The notes beneath the pieces are model-generated. The model worked only from the letters and a program-made list of their open reading frames with translations. It ran no database searches and was not told the DNA's origin. 8,451 nt of DNA from Candidatus Sumerlaeota bacterium. Its GTDB lineage: Bacteria > UBP6 > UBA1177. The DNA lies in assembly GCA_007136595.1 (NCBI GenBank), contig SLGQ01000086.1:1-8451 (forward strand), in the 5' to 3' direction. The translations under genes were made by a program, and so were the position numbers. Below are positions 1 through 7,220 of the stretch, one piece after another. Numbering within the stretch: position 1 is the first letter of the stretch; each line of letters opens with the position of its first letter.

Positions 1-34
1 GATTTTTTCCGTTTGTAATATGAGTTGTTGAAAT

Positions 35-39
35 GGAGG
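35..39 (+). promoter_or_regulatory. Ribosome binding site that sets the start of the hydrolase lipoprotein
   Basis: GGAGG lies five bases ahead of the ATG at 45. An in-frame ATG at 33 overlaps this motif and would put four polar or bulky residues (MEVW) in front of an otherwise ordinary signal peptide, so the ATG at 45 is the better start. The motif is seen directly; the choice of start is inference. Confidence 0.75.
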
Positions 40-44
40 TGTGG

Positions 45-1247
45 ATGAAGCTGACTTTTTTTCTTCTTTTTGTTTTTACTGTTTTTCAAGGTTGCGTTCC
101 GACAAGCAAAGATATTTCAAAATATATCTCTGAAAAAGGATCTGAAGTTAATGACAGTAAAATTGATGCCCACAATGATTCTGACAATGTTGATGCTGAT
201 GTTGATGATGACAAAATCCAACACGACGATGATCAGTCAATCTATCCCGACAGCGAAAACAACGATCACCCTGACGAAACGAACGATTTTGAAGGTGACG
301 ATTCCGATAATGGATATGAAGTTCCCGACTTTCCACCTTCAGACCCTTCTCCGATAGATCTTGAGGGGATCAAAGCAAGGTTTTATCAAAATATTGAGTA
401 TGGTGACCATGAGCGGCACTTGTTTGACATTTTCATTCCTGAATCCACGGCTCCTACTCCGCTTGTAATATTTTTTCATGGCGGAGGGTTTATAGCAGGA
501 GACAAAAGTGACATTTATGAGATGGGAGGACCTTTTATAATAAGAGGATTGCTCAGAAATGGAATATCTTTTGCCAGTATTAACTACAGACTTTTTGAAA
601 ATCCTGAAGAAGAAGGAGTTATAAAACCCCTCACAGATGCTGTGAGAGCTTTGCAATCCATCAGAAATGAGAGTAGATCGCTTTTCATTGATAAAGAAAA
701 AATTGCCCTTTGCGGTGGATCTGCCGGAGCCGGAATAAGTCTCTGGATCGGCTTAAATGATGAGATGGCTGATCCAGAAAGTGATGATCCGGTCGAAAGA
801 GAATCAACAAGGGTCAGAGCTATCGGAGCCTTCGAAACGCAGGCAACCTACGATATTGTAAAATGGGAAACCGAGCTTTATGAACCTTTTGGAATAACAA
901 TTCAAATGCTTATAAATCTTGGTCTTGGCAATATGATATATCAAATGTACGGGATCTCTTCCAAAGAGGAACTTTACAGTGATGAAATAAAAGAATACAG
1001 AAAAAAGGTTGATATGCTTTCTCTTTTTTCTCCCGATGACCCCCCGGTATATGTTGAAAACAACTATAACGATGCCGGCAGACCCTGGGATTTTTATGCT
1101 TTTCTACACCACCCTTTTCATGCTGAAGCGCTCATGAATGAAGCTCAAGCGGCAGGAGTTGAGGGAGTTTTTTATATTCCCGCCCTTGATATTTCCGACC
1201 CATCAGGTGAAAGATTTGTTGATTTTGCGGTAAGGCACCTCAAATGA
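45..1247 (+). CDS. Lipoprotein with acidic linker and alpha/beta-hydrolase (esterase/lipase-like) domain
   Basis: Predicted 400-residue exported esterase-like hydrolase; the substrate is unknown. Residues 1-16 form a short hydrophobic signal peptide ending in VFQG before Cys17, a relaxed lipobox, so the protein is probably lipid-anchored. Residues 37-88 are an extremely acidic tether with 19 Asp and 3 Glu in 52 residues. The hydrolase domain runs from about 110 to the end. It has the oxyanion-hole motif HGGGF (145-149) and the nucleophile elbow GGSAG with Ser226 (codon 720-722). A DDPP segment at 331-334 matches the place where this family usually carries its strand with the catalytic Asp. 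An HHPFH motif (355-359) precedes a helix. The usual catalytic His in a late G-x-H loop is not obvious; the C-terminus has only the His of VRHLK. This suggests a divergent triad or an inactive enzyme. The gene stands alone ahead of the glyQ promoter. The fold is well supported, the activity is not. Confidence 0.85.
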   Translation: MKLTFFLLFVFTVFQGCVPTSKDISKYISEKGSEVNDSKIDAHNDSDNVDADVDDDKIQHDDDQSIYPDSENNDHPDETNDFEGDDSDNGYEVPDFPPSDPSPIDLEGIKARFYQNIEYGDHERHLFDIFIPESTAPTPLVIFFHGGGFIAGDKSDIYEMGGPFIIRGLLRNGISFASINYRLFENPEEEGVIKPLTDAVRALQSIRNESRSLFIDKEKIALCGGSAGAGISLWIGLNDEMADPESDDPVERESTRVRAIGAFETQATYDIVKWETELYEPFGITIQMLINLGLGNMIYQMYGISSKEELYSDEIKEYRKKVDMLSLFSPDDPPVYVENNYNDAGRPWDFYAFLHHPFHAEALMNEAQAAGVEGVFYIPALDISDPSGERFVDFAVRHLK

Positions 1248-1259
1248 TTTTCCATTTGA
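1240..1259 (+). other. Weak inverted repeat over the hydrolase stop codon
   Basis: TCAAATG (1240-1246) and CATTTGA (1253-1259) can form a 7-bp, A/T-rich stem with a 6-base loop that includes the end of the TGA stop codon. It is followed by AAGAAAAG rather than a T run, so it is not a standard intrinsic terminator. It may affect the 3' end of the mRNA or be chance. Confidence 0.3.
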
Positions 1260-1373
1260 AAGAAAAGTTGGAGATGAAGTTCCAATATTCATGGCTGCCT
1301 TATTGTTGTCCCGGACTGATTTCGGTAAAAAAGTTAAAATTCAAAAAATAGGGAAACCTCAGTTATTGTTTCA

Positions 1374-1401
1374 TTGACTTGAAATGCAATTGTGATATAG
1401 T
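1374..1401 (+). promoter_or_regulatory. Sigma70-type promoter of the glyQ-glyS-ppdK operon
   Basis: The -35 box TTGACT (1374-1379) and the -10 box TATAGT (1396-1401) are 16 bases apart. Each matches the consensus at five of six positions. TGA at 1393-1395 directly before the -10 gives an extended -10 element. Transcription would start near 1408, leaving a leader of about 22 bases before the glyQ ATG. That is too short for a T-box or other riboswitch. The promoter overlaps the reading frame upstream of the glyQ start, which rules out the earlier TTG start at 1379. Confidence 0.75.
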
Positions 1402-1417
1402 CAACGACAGTTTTTTC

Positions 1418-1423
1418 AAGGAG
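1418..1423 (+). promoter_or_regulatory. Ribosome binding site of glyQ
   Basis: AAGGAG stands six bases before the ATG at 1430. It fixes that ATG as the start, in agreement with the GlyQ family, whose members begin shortly before the conserved LQ-containing first helix. Confidence 0.8.
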
Positions 1424-1429
1424 CGGAGT

Positions 1430-2299
1430 ATGGCGGTGATAACATTACAGGATATGATTTTCAGATTGCAGAAATTCTGGGCGGATAAAGGTTGTGTGCT
1501 TGTTCAACCGTGGGATATGGAAATGGGTGCCGGAACATTTCACCCCGCAACTTTTTTCTATTCTCTTGACAAAGGTGACATAGGTTCAGTTTATGTTCAG
1601 CCTTCAAGAAGACCTACAGATGGAAGATATGGTGAAAGTCCAAACAGGATGCAAAGGTTTTATCAGATGCAGGTACTTATTAAACCGAGTCCGGAAAATT
1701 CTCAGGAACTTTATCTTGAAAGTTTAAAAGCAATAGGGATAGAACCTGCTGACCACGATATCCGTTTCGTGGAAGATGATTGGGAAAGCCCGACACTCGG
1801 TGCGTGGGGTCTTGGATGGGAAGTATGGCTTGACGGAATGGAAATAAGTCAGTTTACATACTTTCAGCAAATGGGTGGTATCGATCTGGATCATATTCCG
1901 CTCGAACTTACATACGGTATTGAAAGAATATGCATGTATCTTCAAAATGTTGACAATGTTTTTGACCTTAAATGGAATGAGAATGTAACTTACGGAGAAA
2001 TCCATAAAGTTGATGAATTTGAATTTTCATCGTTCAATTTCGATGAAGCTCCGGTCAGTGATTTTTTCATGTTTTTTGACAAGTATGAGGAGATATCAAA
2101 AAATCTGCTTGAGAAATCACTTCCCCGTCCCGCTTATGAATTTTGCATAAAAGCGAGTCATGCTTTCAATATCCTTGATGCAAGAGGGGCTATCTCAGTA
2201 ACTGAAAGGCAGCGTTATATAACAAGGATCCGTACATTAAGTTGTGCCATTGCTCAAAAATATGTTGAAACCTGCAAAGACGGAGGAGAAAAACAGTGA
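1430..2299 (+). CDS. glyQ: Glycyl-tRNA synthetase alpha subunit
   Basis: Catalytic subunit of the cytoplasmic alpha2beta2 glycyl-tRNA synthetase, which activates glycine with ATP (releasing PPi) and charges tRNA-Gly with GlyS. The 289-residue product is close to the usual length (E. coli about 303). Family blocks are intact and in order: QPSRRPTDGRYGE (57-69), the DIRFVEDDWESPTLGAWGLG block (110-129), QFTYFQQMGG (141-150), ELTYGIER (159-166), and the late LDARGAISVTERQRYI block (249-264). This is the class II core typical of bacterial GlyQ and unlike the single-chain GlyRS. The first gene of the operon, it has its own extended -10 promoter and a good Shine-Dalgarno. Its TGA stop overlaps the glyS GTG start by four bases, which favours translational coupling and equal subunit supply. 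Nothing is missing. Confidence 0.98.
   Translation: MAVITLQDMIFRLQKFWADKGCVLVQPWDMEMGAGTFHPATFFYSLDKGDIGSVYVQPSRRPTDGRYGESPNRMQRFYQMQVLIKPSPENSQELYLESLKAIGIEPADHDIRFVEDDWESPTLGAWGLGWEVWLDGMEISQFTYFQQMGGIDLDHIPLELTYGIERICMYLQNVDNVFDLKWNENVTYGEIHKVDEFEFSSFNFDEAPVSDFFMFFDKYEEISKNLLEKSLPRPAYEFCIKASHAFNILDARGAISVTERQRYITRIRTLSCAIAQKYVETCKDGGEKQ
2282..2288 (+). promoter_or_regulatory. Ribosome binding site of glyS inside the end of glyQ
   Basis: GGAGGAG ends seven bases before the GTG at 2296. It supports a GTG start within the GTGA overlap with the glyQ stop codon. Confidence 0.8.
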
Positions 2300-4353
2300 C
2301 TCACATTCTTTTTGAAATAGGTTTTGAAGAATTTCCCCCTTCTTTTATTGTTCCGGCTCTTGATCAGTTGAAACGATCTTTTCTTTCGGGCATGGAAAAA
2401 GAAAGGATATCTCCGGGATCTGTTGAATGTTATTCCACTTCATCCCGGATGGCACTCGTGTTTAAAGCTGTTCCGGACAGGCAGCCCGATCTTAGAGAAA
2501 AGGTCACCGGTGCACCAAAAAAAATTGCTTTTGGAGATGACGGAAAACTTACGAAAGCAGGAGAATCGTTCCTTGAAAAAAATTGTCTGAAAGAATATTT
2601 TTTTGAGGATTCACCCAAAGGGGAAGTGATCGCAGGATGGAAAGAGGAAAAAGGCAAAGAATTAAGTGAAGTTATTGTTCCTCTGCTTGACAAGTGCCTG
2701 AAGTCACTTGATTTCAAAAAAAGCATGCGATGGGGAACAAATTCATTTTATTTTGCCAGACCGGTAAAATGGATATTGCTTAAAATCGAAGAAAAAGCTG
2801 TTAACGGAAGGTTTGAAACATTCCAATTTGATGACAGCTCTTATGGACATAGGTTCCTTCATCCCGGAAAAGTTGAAGTTTCGCCATGCAACTATGTTGA
2901 TGAAATGAGGAAAGCTTCAGTAATTGTTGACCGTAATGAAAGGATCAAGATAATAGAAAGTTACATTAAAAATGTCATTTCAAGCAATAACTGTGAAGAT
3001 GAAATTGATGCGGCTATCATGAATGAAGTGGTTGACATGGTTGAGTATCCTTATCCGGTGATAGGTAACATTCCTGACAAGTACAGTGATCTTCCCCCTG
3101 AACTTATAATAAAAGTTCTGAAAAAAGATCAGAGATACTTTACACTCAGAGAAAAAGAAACCGGAAAACTTTTTCCCCGGTTCATAAGTGTCCTCAATAA
3201 TATTCCGACAGACGAAGCAGTCGTTTTAAAAGGGAATGAAAAAGTTGTATCGGGAAGACTGGCTGATGCCGCTTTTTATTACGGGGACGATCTGAAAAAA
3301 GATTTCACCTTACTGAATCAAAAACTGAAAGAGATGCTTTTTCAGAAAGATCTTGGAACTTACTACGATAAAGTTGAGAGGATTGCTGAAATATCCCGGT
3401 TCATTGCTGAAAAATATTTCAATTTTGATAAAGAAATGGTTGAAAAGATCAAAAACACCGCAATGATGATAAAAAACGATCTTGTGACGGGGGTGGTATT
3501 TGAATTTCCCGATCTTCAAGGTGTAATGGGAAGATACTACGCTAAGGCGGCAGGTTTCGGGGATGAGATTTCATCTGTTATGGAACAGCATTACATGCCG
3601 TTGAATGCAGGTGAAAGAGTGCCTGAAAATGTGATCGGAAAAATTGTTTCCATGGCAGATAAGGCAGATACGATAGTTGGAGGTTTCATGGCTGGAATGA
3701 AACCTACCGGGTCAAAGGATAAATTTGCAATAAGGAGAAATGGACTTGGATTTCTGACTGTCGCTGCTTCCTGTGAGCAGGAACTTGTCAATGTGAAAGA
3801 AGTGCTTGATTTTGCGGCTTCATTGGTATCAAAATTCAATCCTGAACTTAAATATGACACTGAAGAAGTGAATGACTTTATAACTGCCAGATATCAGGCT
3901 GTTTTAGGTTCTGAAACAAGTGTGATACAAGCTGCTGCCGGTGCAGGAGCTGAAGTTCCCGTCCTTGTTAGAAAAAGGGCTGAAACCATTGAGCGGCTTT
4001 TAGATGATCACGATATCAATGATATGGCACAGCTGTATAAGAGGGGCTGTAATATATTGAAAAAACAGATCGTTCCTGAAGGAGATCCTGATCCTGCCCT
4101 TTTTGAGCAGGATGAAGAAAGGAATCTTTACAGATCAGTGAACACTGTTTGTGAAGAAATTGTGAATTTGTCTGACAATCTTGATATTGCGTTAAAAATT
4201 ATTACAATCAAATCGGTGTTGGATATGTTTTTTGATTCTGTTTTTGTAATGGCGGACGATGAGTCAATTAAAAATAACAGACTTAAACTCATAAGGAAAG
4301 TTACAGACCTTGTCAGAGAGCAAATTGGAGATATCAGTTATTTGAACATTTAG
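2296..4353 (+). CDS. glyS: Glycyl-tRNA synthetase beta subunit
   Basis: The tRNA-binding partner of GlyQ in the alpha2beta2 glycyl-tRNA synthetase. At 685 residues it matches the usual length (E. coli 689). The N-terminus has the family signature FEIGFEEFPP (6-15). Then follow the MRWG block (144-147) with FARPVKW (153-159), GHRFLHPG (184-191), GNEKVVSGRLADAAF (313-327) and LFQKDLGTYYDK (348-359). The HD-like domain contains VFEFPDLQGVMG (401-412) and the ADKADT and KDKFAIRR segments (454-481). The C-terminal anticodon-binding region ends with FFDSVFVM and an NRL motif, as in other GlyS proteins. It begins with GTG in a four-base overlap with glyQ. ppdK follows after 16 bases, so the three genes are almost certainly co-transcribed. 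No truncation or frameshift is seen. Confidence 0.98.
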   Translation: MTHILFEIGFEEFPPSFIVPALDQLKRSFLSGMEKERISPGSVECYSTSSRMALVFKAVPDRQPDLREKVTGAPKKIAFGDDGKLTKAGESFLEKNCLKEYFFEDSPKGEVIAGWKEEKGKELSEVIVPLLDKCLKSLDFKKSMRWGTNSFYFARPVKWILLKIEEKAVNGRFETFQFDDSSYGHRFLHPGKVEVSPCNYVDEMRKASVIVDRNERIKIIESYIKNVISSNNCEDEIDAAIMNEVVDMVEYPYPVIGNIPDKYSDLPPELIIKVLKKDQRYFTLREKETGKLFPRFISVLNNIPTDEAVVLKGNEKVVSGRLADAAFYYGDDLKKDFTLLNQKLKEMLFQKDLGTYYDKVERIAEISRFIAEKYFNFDKEMVEKIKNTAMMIKNDLVTGVVFEFPDLQGVMGRYYAKAAGFGDEISSVMEQHYMPLNAGERVPENVIGKIVSMADKADTIVGGFMAGMKPTGSKDKFAIRRNGLGFLTVAASCEQELVNVKEVLDFAASLVSKFNPELKYDTEEVNDFITARYQAVLGSETSVIQAAAGAGAEVPVLVRKRAETIERLLDDHDINDMAQLYKRGCNILKKQIVPEGDPDPALFEQDEERNLYRSVNTVCEEIVNLSDNLDIALKIITIKSVLDMFFDSVFVMADDESIKNNRLKLIRKVTDLVREQIGDISYLNI

Positions 4354-4359
4354 TTGATA

Positions 4360-4366
4360 GGAGGAG
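4360..4366 (+). promoter_or_regulatory. Ribosome binding site of ppdK
   Basis: GGAGGAG lies in the 16-base gap after the glyS stop, three bases before the ATG at 4370; its GGAGG core is five bases away. It is a strong site, consistent with a well-translated enzyme. Confidence 0.75.
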
Positions 4367-4369
4367 ACC

Positions 4370-7174
4370 ATGACTAAAAAATTCGTTTATTTTTTCGGAC
4401 CCGAAGGATCTGAAGGAAATGCAACAATGAAAAACACTCTTGGCGGAAAGGGTGCCAACCTTGCTGAAATGTGTTCGCTGGGGATCCCGGTTCCCGCAGG
4501 TTTTACAGTTTCTACCGATATGTGTACTGTTTATTATGAAAACAACAGGAATTATCCGCCCGAACTTAAAGAGCAGGTTCTTGAAAATCTTGCAAAAGTT
4601 GAAGAAGTTATGGGAAAAAAATTCGGAGATCCGAAAAACCCTCTTTTACTTTCAGTAAGAAGCGGTGCAAGAGTTTCCATGCCGGGTATGATGGATACTG
4701 TACTGAATCTCGGACTTAATGAAAAAACACTTAAAGGACTTGTCAAAAAGAAAGGTGATGAAAGGTTTGCGTGGGACAGTTACCGTCGCTTTATGCAGAT
4801 GTACGGAAATGTTGTCATGGGTGTTGACGGTGAACATTTTGAGCATGCAATTGAAAATATAAAGAAGAAAAATAAAATAACAGAAGATCTTGAAATGACA
4901 GTTGCCCACCTCAAAGAACTTGTTGCTGAATGCAAAAAGATAGTTAAGAAACATGCTAAAAAAGATTTTCCGTCAGATCCTATGGAACAGCTTTGGGGAG
5001 CTGTTGATGCCGTTTTTGGAAGCTGGATGGGTGACAGAGCGGTTTATTACCGTAAAATGAACGGATATCCTGATAAGTGGGGAACTGCAGTAAATGTCCA
5101 GGCAATGGTTTTTGGAAACATGGGCGATGACTGTGGAACCGGTGTTGCCTTCACAAGAAATCCGGCAACAGGTGAAAAAGTTTTCTACGGGGAATATCTC
5201 ATTAATGCTCAGGGCGAAGATGTTGTTGCAGGTATCAGAACTCCTCAGGAAGTTACAATAGCAGGAAGCCGTAAATGGGCGGAAAGTATTGGAGTTTCAG
5301 AAAAAGACAGAAAAAAGAAATATCCTTCCCTTGAAGAGTATATGCCTGAAGTTTATGAAGAACTTGTTGATATTTACCACAAGCTCGAAAATCACTACAG
5401 AGATATGCAGGACATTGAATTCACTATAGAAAATAAAAAGCTCTGGATGCTTCAGACCCGTACCGGAAAAAGGACGGCGGCGGCAGCGGTAAGAATTGCT
5501 GTTGAAATGGTAAATGAAGGGATGATCTCAAAAGATGAAGCTCTTCTCCGTGTAAAACCGGACCAGATAGATCAGCTTCTTCATCCTCAGTTCATAAAGG
5601 CTGAAAAAGCAAAAGCAAAACTTCTCGCAAAAGGTCTTCCGGCAAGTCCGGGTGCTGCTACAGGACAGGTCGTTTTTAATGCAGATAAAGCTATGGAGTG
5701 GAAAAAACAGGGCAAAGCCATAATTCTTGTAAGAGTTGAAACAAGTCCCGAAGATATTGGCGGAATGGATGCGGCAAACGGTATTCTTACTGCCAGAGGC
5801 GGTATGACAAGCCATGCGGCTGTTGTTGCAAGAGGAATGGGTAAATGTTGTGTTTCCGGTTGCGGTGCTATCGCCATAGACTACAAAACTGCAAAGTTTA
5901 CTGTTAAAGATGTTGTCGTAAAAGAAGGCGACTGGATCTCGATAGACGGTACATCGGGTGAAGTTCTTCTTGGAAAAGTTGCATCGGAACAACCTAAGTT
6001 TGAAGGTGATTTTGATGTTCTCATGCAGTGGGCTGACGACAGAAGAGTTCTTAAAGTGAGAACAAACGCTGATACACCCAAAGATGCAAGAGTTGCTCTT
6101 GATTTCGGTGCAGAAGGTATAGGTTTGACCCGTACGGAACACATGTTTTTCGAAGGCAACAGAATAAAAGCAGTAAGAGAAATGATCCTTTCAGATGATG
6201 AAGCGGGCAGAAGAAAAGCTCTTAAAAAACTCATCAAACACCAGAGAGATGATTTCTATGGCATTTTCAAAGAGATGGAAGGTCTTCCTGTAACAATAAG
6301 ACTTCTTGATCCTCCTCTTCATGAGTTCCTTCCTCATGAGCCTGCTCAGATAAAAGATATGGCTAAAGAAATGAAGGTGACAGAAGAGAAAGTAAAGGCA
6401 AAGATCAATGAACTGCATGAGTTCAACCCGATGCTCGGACACAGAGGATGCCGTCTTGGCATCACATACCCTGAAATAAGTGAAATGCAGGCAAGAGCGA
6501 TAATTGAAGCAGCTTGCGACCTGACAAAAGAAGGTGTAAAAGTGTTCCCGGAGATCATGGTTCCCCTTGTTGGAAAGAACGAAGAGTTCAAACTTCAAAA
6601 AGATGTAATTATCAAAACTGCGGAGAAAGTTTTTGAAGAAAAAGGGATAACAGTTGAGTATATGGTAGGAACAATGATCGAGATCCCAAGAGGTGCTATG
6701 ACTGCTGATGAAATAGCGGAAGAAGCTGAATTCTTCTCTTTCGGAACGAACGATCTTACCCAGATGGCTTTCGGATACAGCCGTGACGATGCAGGAAAAT
6801 TCCTCGAAGTTTACAAAGAAACAGGGATTTTGACAATTGATCCTTTTGTTTCAATAGATCAGGAAGGTGTAGGTCAGCTTGTTGAAATGGCAGTGAAAAG
6901 AGGAAGAAAAACAAGACCCAACATTAAGCTTGGTATCTGCGGAGAACATGGCGGGGATCCCGATTCAATAGATTTTTTCCACAGATGCGGACTTAACTAT
7001 GTAAGCTGTTCTCCATTCAGAGTTCCGATAGCAAGACTTGCAGCAGCACATGCCGCGATCAATAATGACATTGTCAGAGAGATCAAAAAGACAATGGAAG
7101 ATGCATACGGAACAATTGAAGGTGCAGTCAAAACGATCTATAAAGAGCTTGAAAAAAGATTCAAAAAGAACTGA
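4370..7174 (+). CDS. ppdK: Pyruvate, phosphate dikinase
   Basis: Cytoplasmic enzyme that reversibly interconverts pyruvate + ATP + Pi and PEP + AMP + PPi, serving PPi-linked glycolysis or PEP synthesis. The 934-residue chain has all three domains. The N-terminal ATP-grasp part carries GGKGANLAEM (25-34), SVRSGARVSMPGMMDT (95-110), GTGVAFTRNPATGEK (256-270) and YLINAQGEDVVAG (276-288). The swivelling domain has GGMTSHAAVVARGMG (477-491), with phospho-carrier His482 (codon 5813-5815) next to Thr480, the position phosphorylated in plant PPDK. The C-terminal PEP/pyruvate barrel has LDPPLHEF (646-653), NPMLGHRGCRL (686-696), FFSFGTNDLTQM (788-799) and GICGEHGGDP (855-864), where Cys857 matches the catalytic Cys of the Clostridium symbiosum enzyme. 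It is about 60 residues longer than that 874-residue enzyme. The extra length is mainly an insert near 298-322 and a charged helical tail after about 900. GlyQ-GlyS-PPDK linkage suggests co-expression with translation. Confidence 0.98.
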   Translation: MTKKFVYFFGPEGSEGNATMKNTLGGKGANLAEMCSLGIPVPAGFTVSTDMCTVYYENNRNYPPELKEQVLENLAKVEEVMGKKFGDPKNPLLLSVRSGARVSMPGMMDTVLNLGLNEKTLKGLVKKKGDERFAWDSYRRFMQMYGNVVMGVDGEHFEHAIENIKKKNKITEDLEMTVAHLKELVAECKKIVKKHAKKDFPSDPMEQLWGAVDAVFGSWMGDRAVYYRKMNGYPDKWGTAVNVQAMVFGNMGDDCGTGVAFTRNPATGEKVFYGEYLINAQGEDVVAGIRTPQEVTIAGSRKWAESIGVSEKDRKKKYPSLEEYMPEVYEELVDIYHKLENHYRDMQDIEFTIENKKLWMLQTRTGKRTAAAAVRIAVEMVNEGMISKDEALLRVKPDQIDQLLHPQFIKAEKAKAKLLAKGLPASPGAATGQVVFNADKAMEWKKQGKAIILVRVETSPEDIGGMDAANGILTARGGMTSHAAVVARGMGKCCVSGCGAIAIDYKTAKFTVKDVVVKEGDWISIDGTSGEVLLGKVASEQPKFEGDFDVLMQWADDRRVLKVRTNADTPKDARVALDFGAEGIGLTRTEHMFFEGNRIKAVREMILSDDEAGRRKALKKLIKHQRDDFYGIFKEMEGLPVTIRLLDPPLHEFLPHEPAQIKDMAKEMKVTEEKVKAKINELHEFNPMLGHRGCRLGITYPEISEMQARAIIEAACDLTKEGVKVFPEIMVPLVGKNEEFKLQKDVIIKTAEKVFEEKGITVEYMVGTMIEIPRGAMTADEIAEEAEFFSFGTNDLTQMAFGYSRDDAGKFLEVYKETGILTIDPFVSIDQEGVGQLVEMAVKRGRKTRPNIKLGICGEHGGDPDSIDFFHRCGLNYVSCSPFRVPIARLAAAHAAINNDIVREIKKTMEDAYGTIEGAVKTIYKELEKRFKKN

Positions 7175-7211
7175 TCTCTAAAAAGGCAGGCGTTCTGAAA
7201 AAATTTCCAAT

Positions 7212-7216
7212 GGAGG
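7212..7216 (+). promoter_or_regulatory. Ribosome binding site of the solenoid lipoprotein
   Basis: GGAGG is four bases before the ATG at 7221. No clear promoter or T-rich hairpin is visible in the 46-base gap after ppdK, so the gene may be read partly from the upstream operon. Confidence 0.7.
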
Positions 7217-7220
7217 AATC

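Noticed and set aside
11..32. Possible -10 box (TAATAT) upstream of the hydrolase gene
   Set aside because: The window begins too close to it to show a -35 box, and in A/T-rich DNA such a hexamer is expected by chance.
171..240. Short GAT/GAC runs in the hydrolase gene that look like a microsatellite
   Set aside because: The units are imperfect and mixed with other codons. The pattern follows from Asp-rich coding and is not a clean tandem repeat likely to drive phase variation.
1379..1429. In-frame upstream TTG start that would lengthen GlyQ by 17 residues
   Set aside because: The added codons overlap the -10 box and the Shine-Dalgarno, the extra residues (KCNCDIVND...) are unlike any GlyQ N-terminus, and the ATG at 1430 has a well-spaced AAGGAG.
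1248..1429. Possible T-box or glycine riboswitch ahead of glyQ, as found in Firmicutes
   Set aside because: The predicted leader is only about 22 bases, and the gap contains neither a T-box-like conserved sequence nor a terminator/antiterminator pair. It is A/T-rich with only weak short hairpins.
5528..6142. 204-codon open frame on the - strand inside ppdK
   Set aside because: It lies wholly opposite the conserved swivelling domain of PPDK. The translation is rich in Cys, Phe and Ser with no domain pattern, as expected of an antisense shadow.
6191..6598. 135-codon open frame on the - strand inside ppdK
   Set aside because: It is opposite highly conserved PPDK barrel blocks (LDPPLHEF, GHRGCRL), has no ribosome site of note and no recognisable motif.
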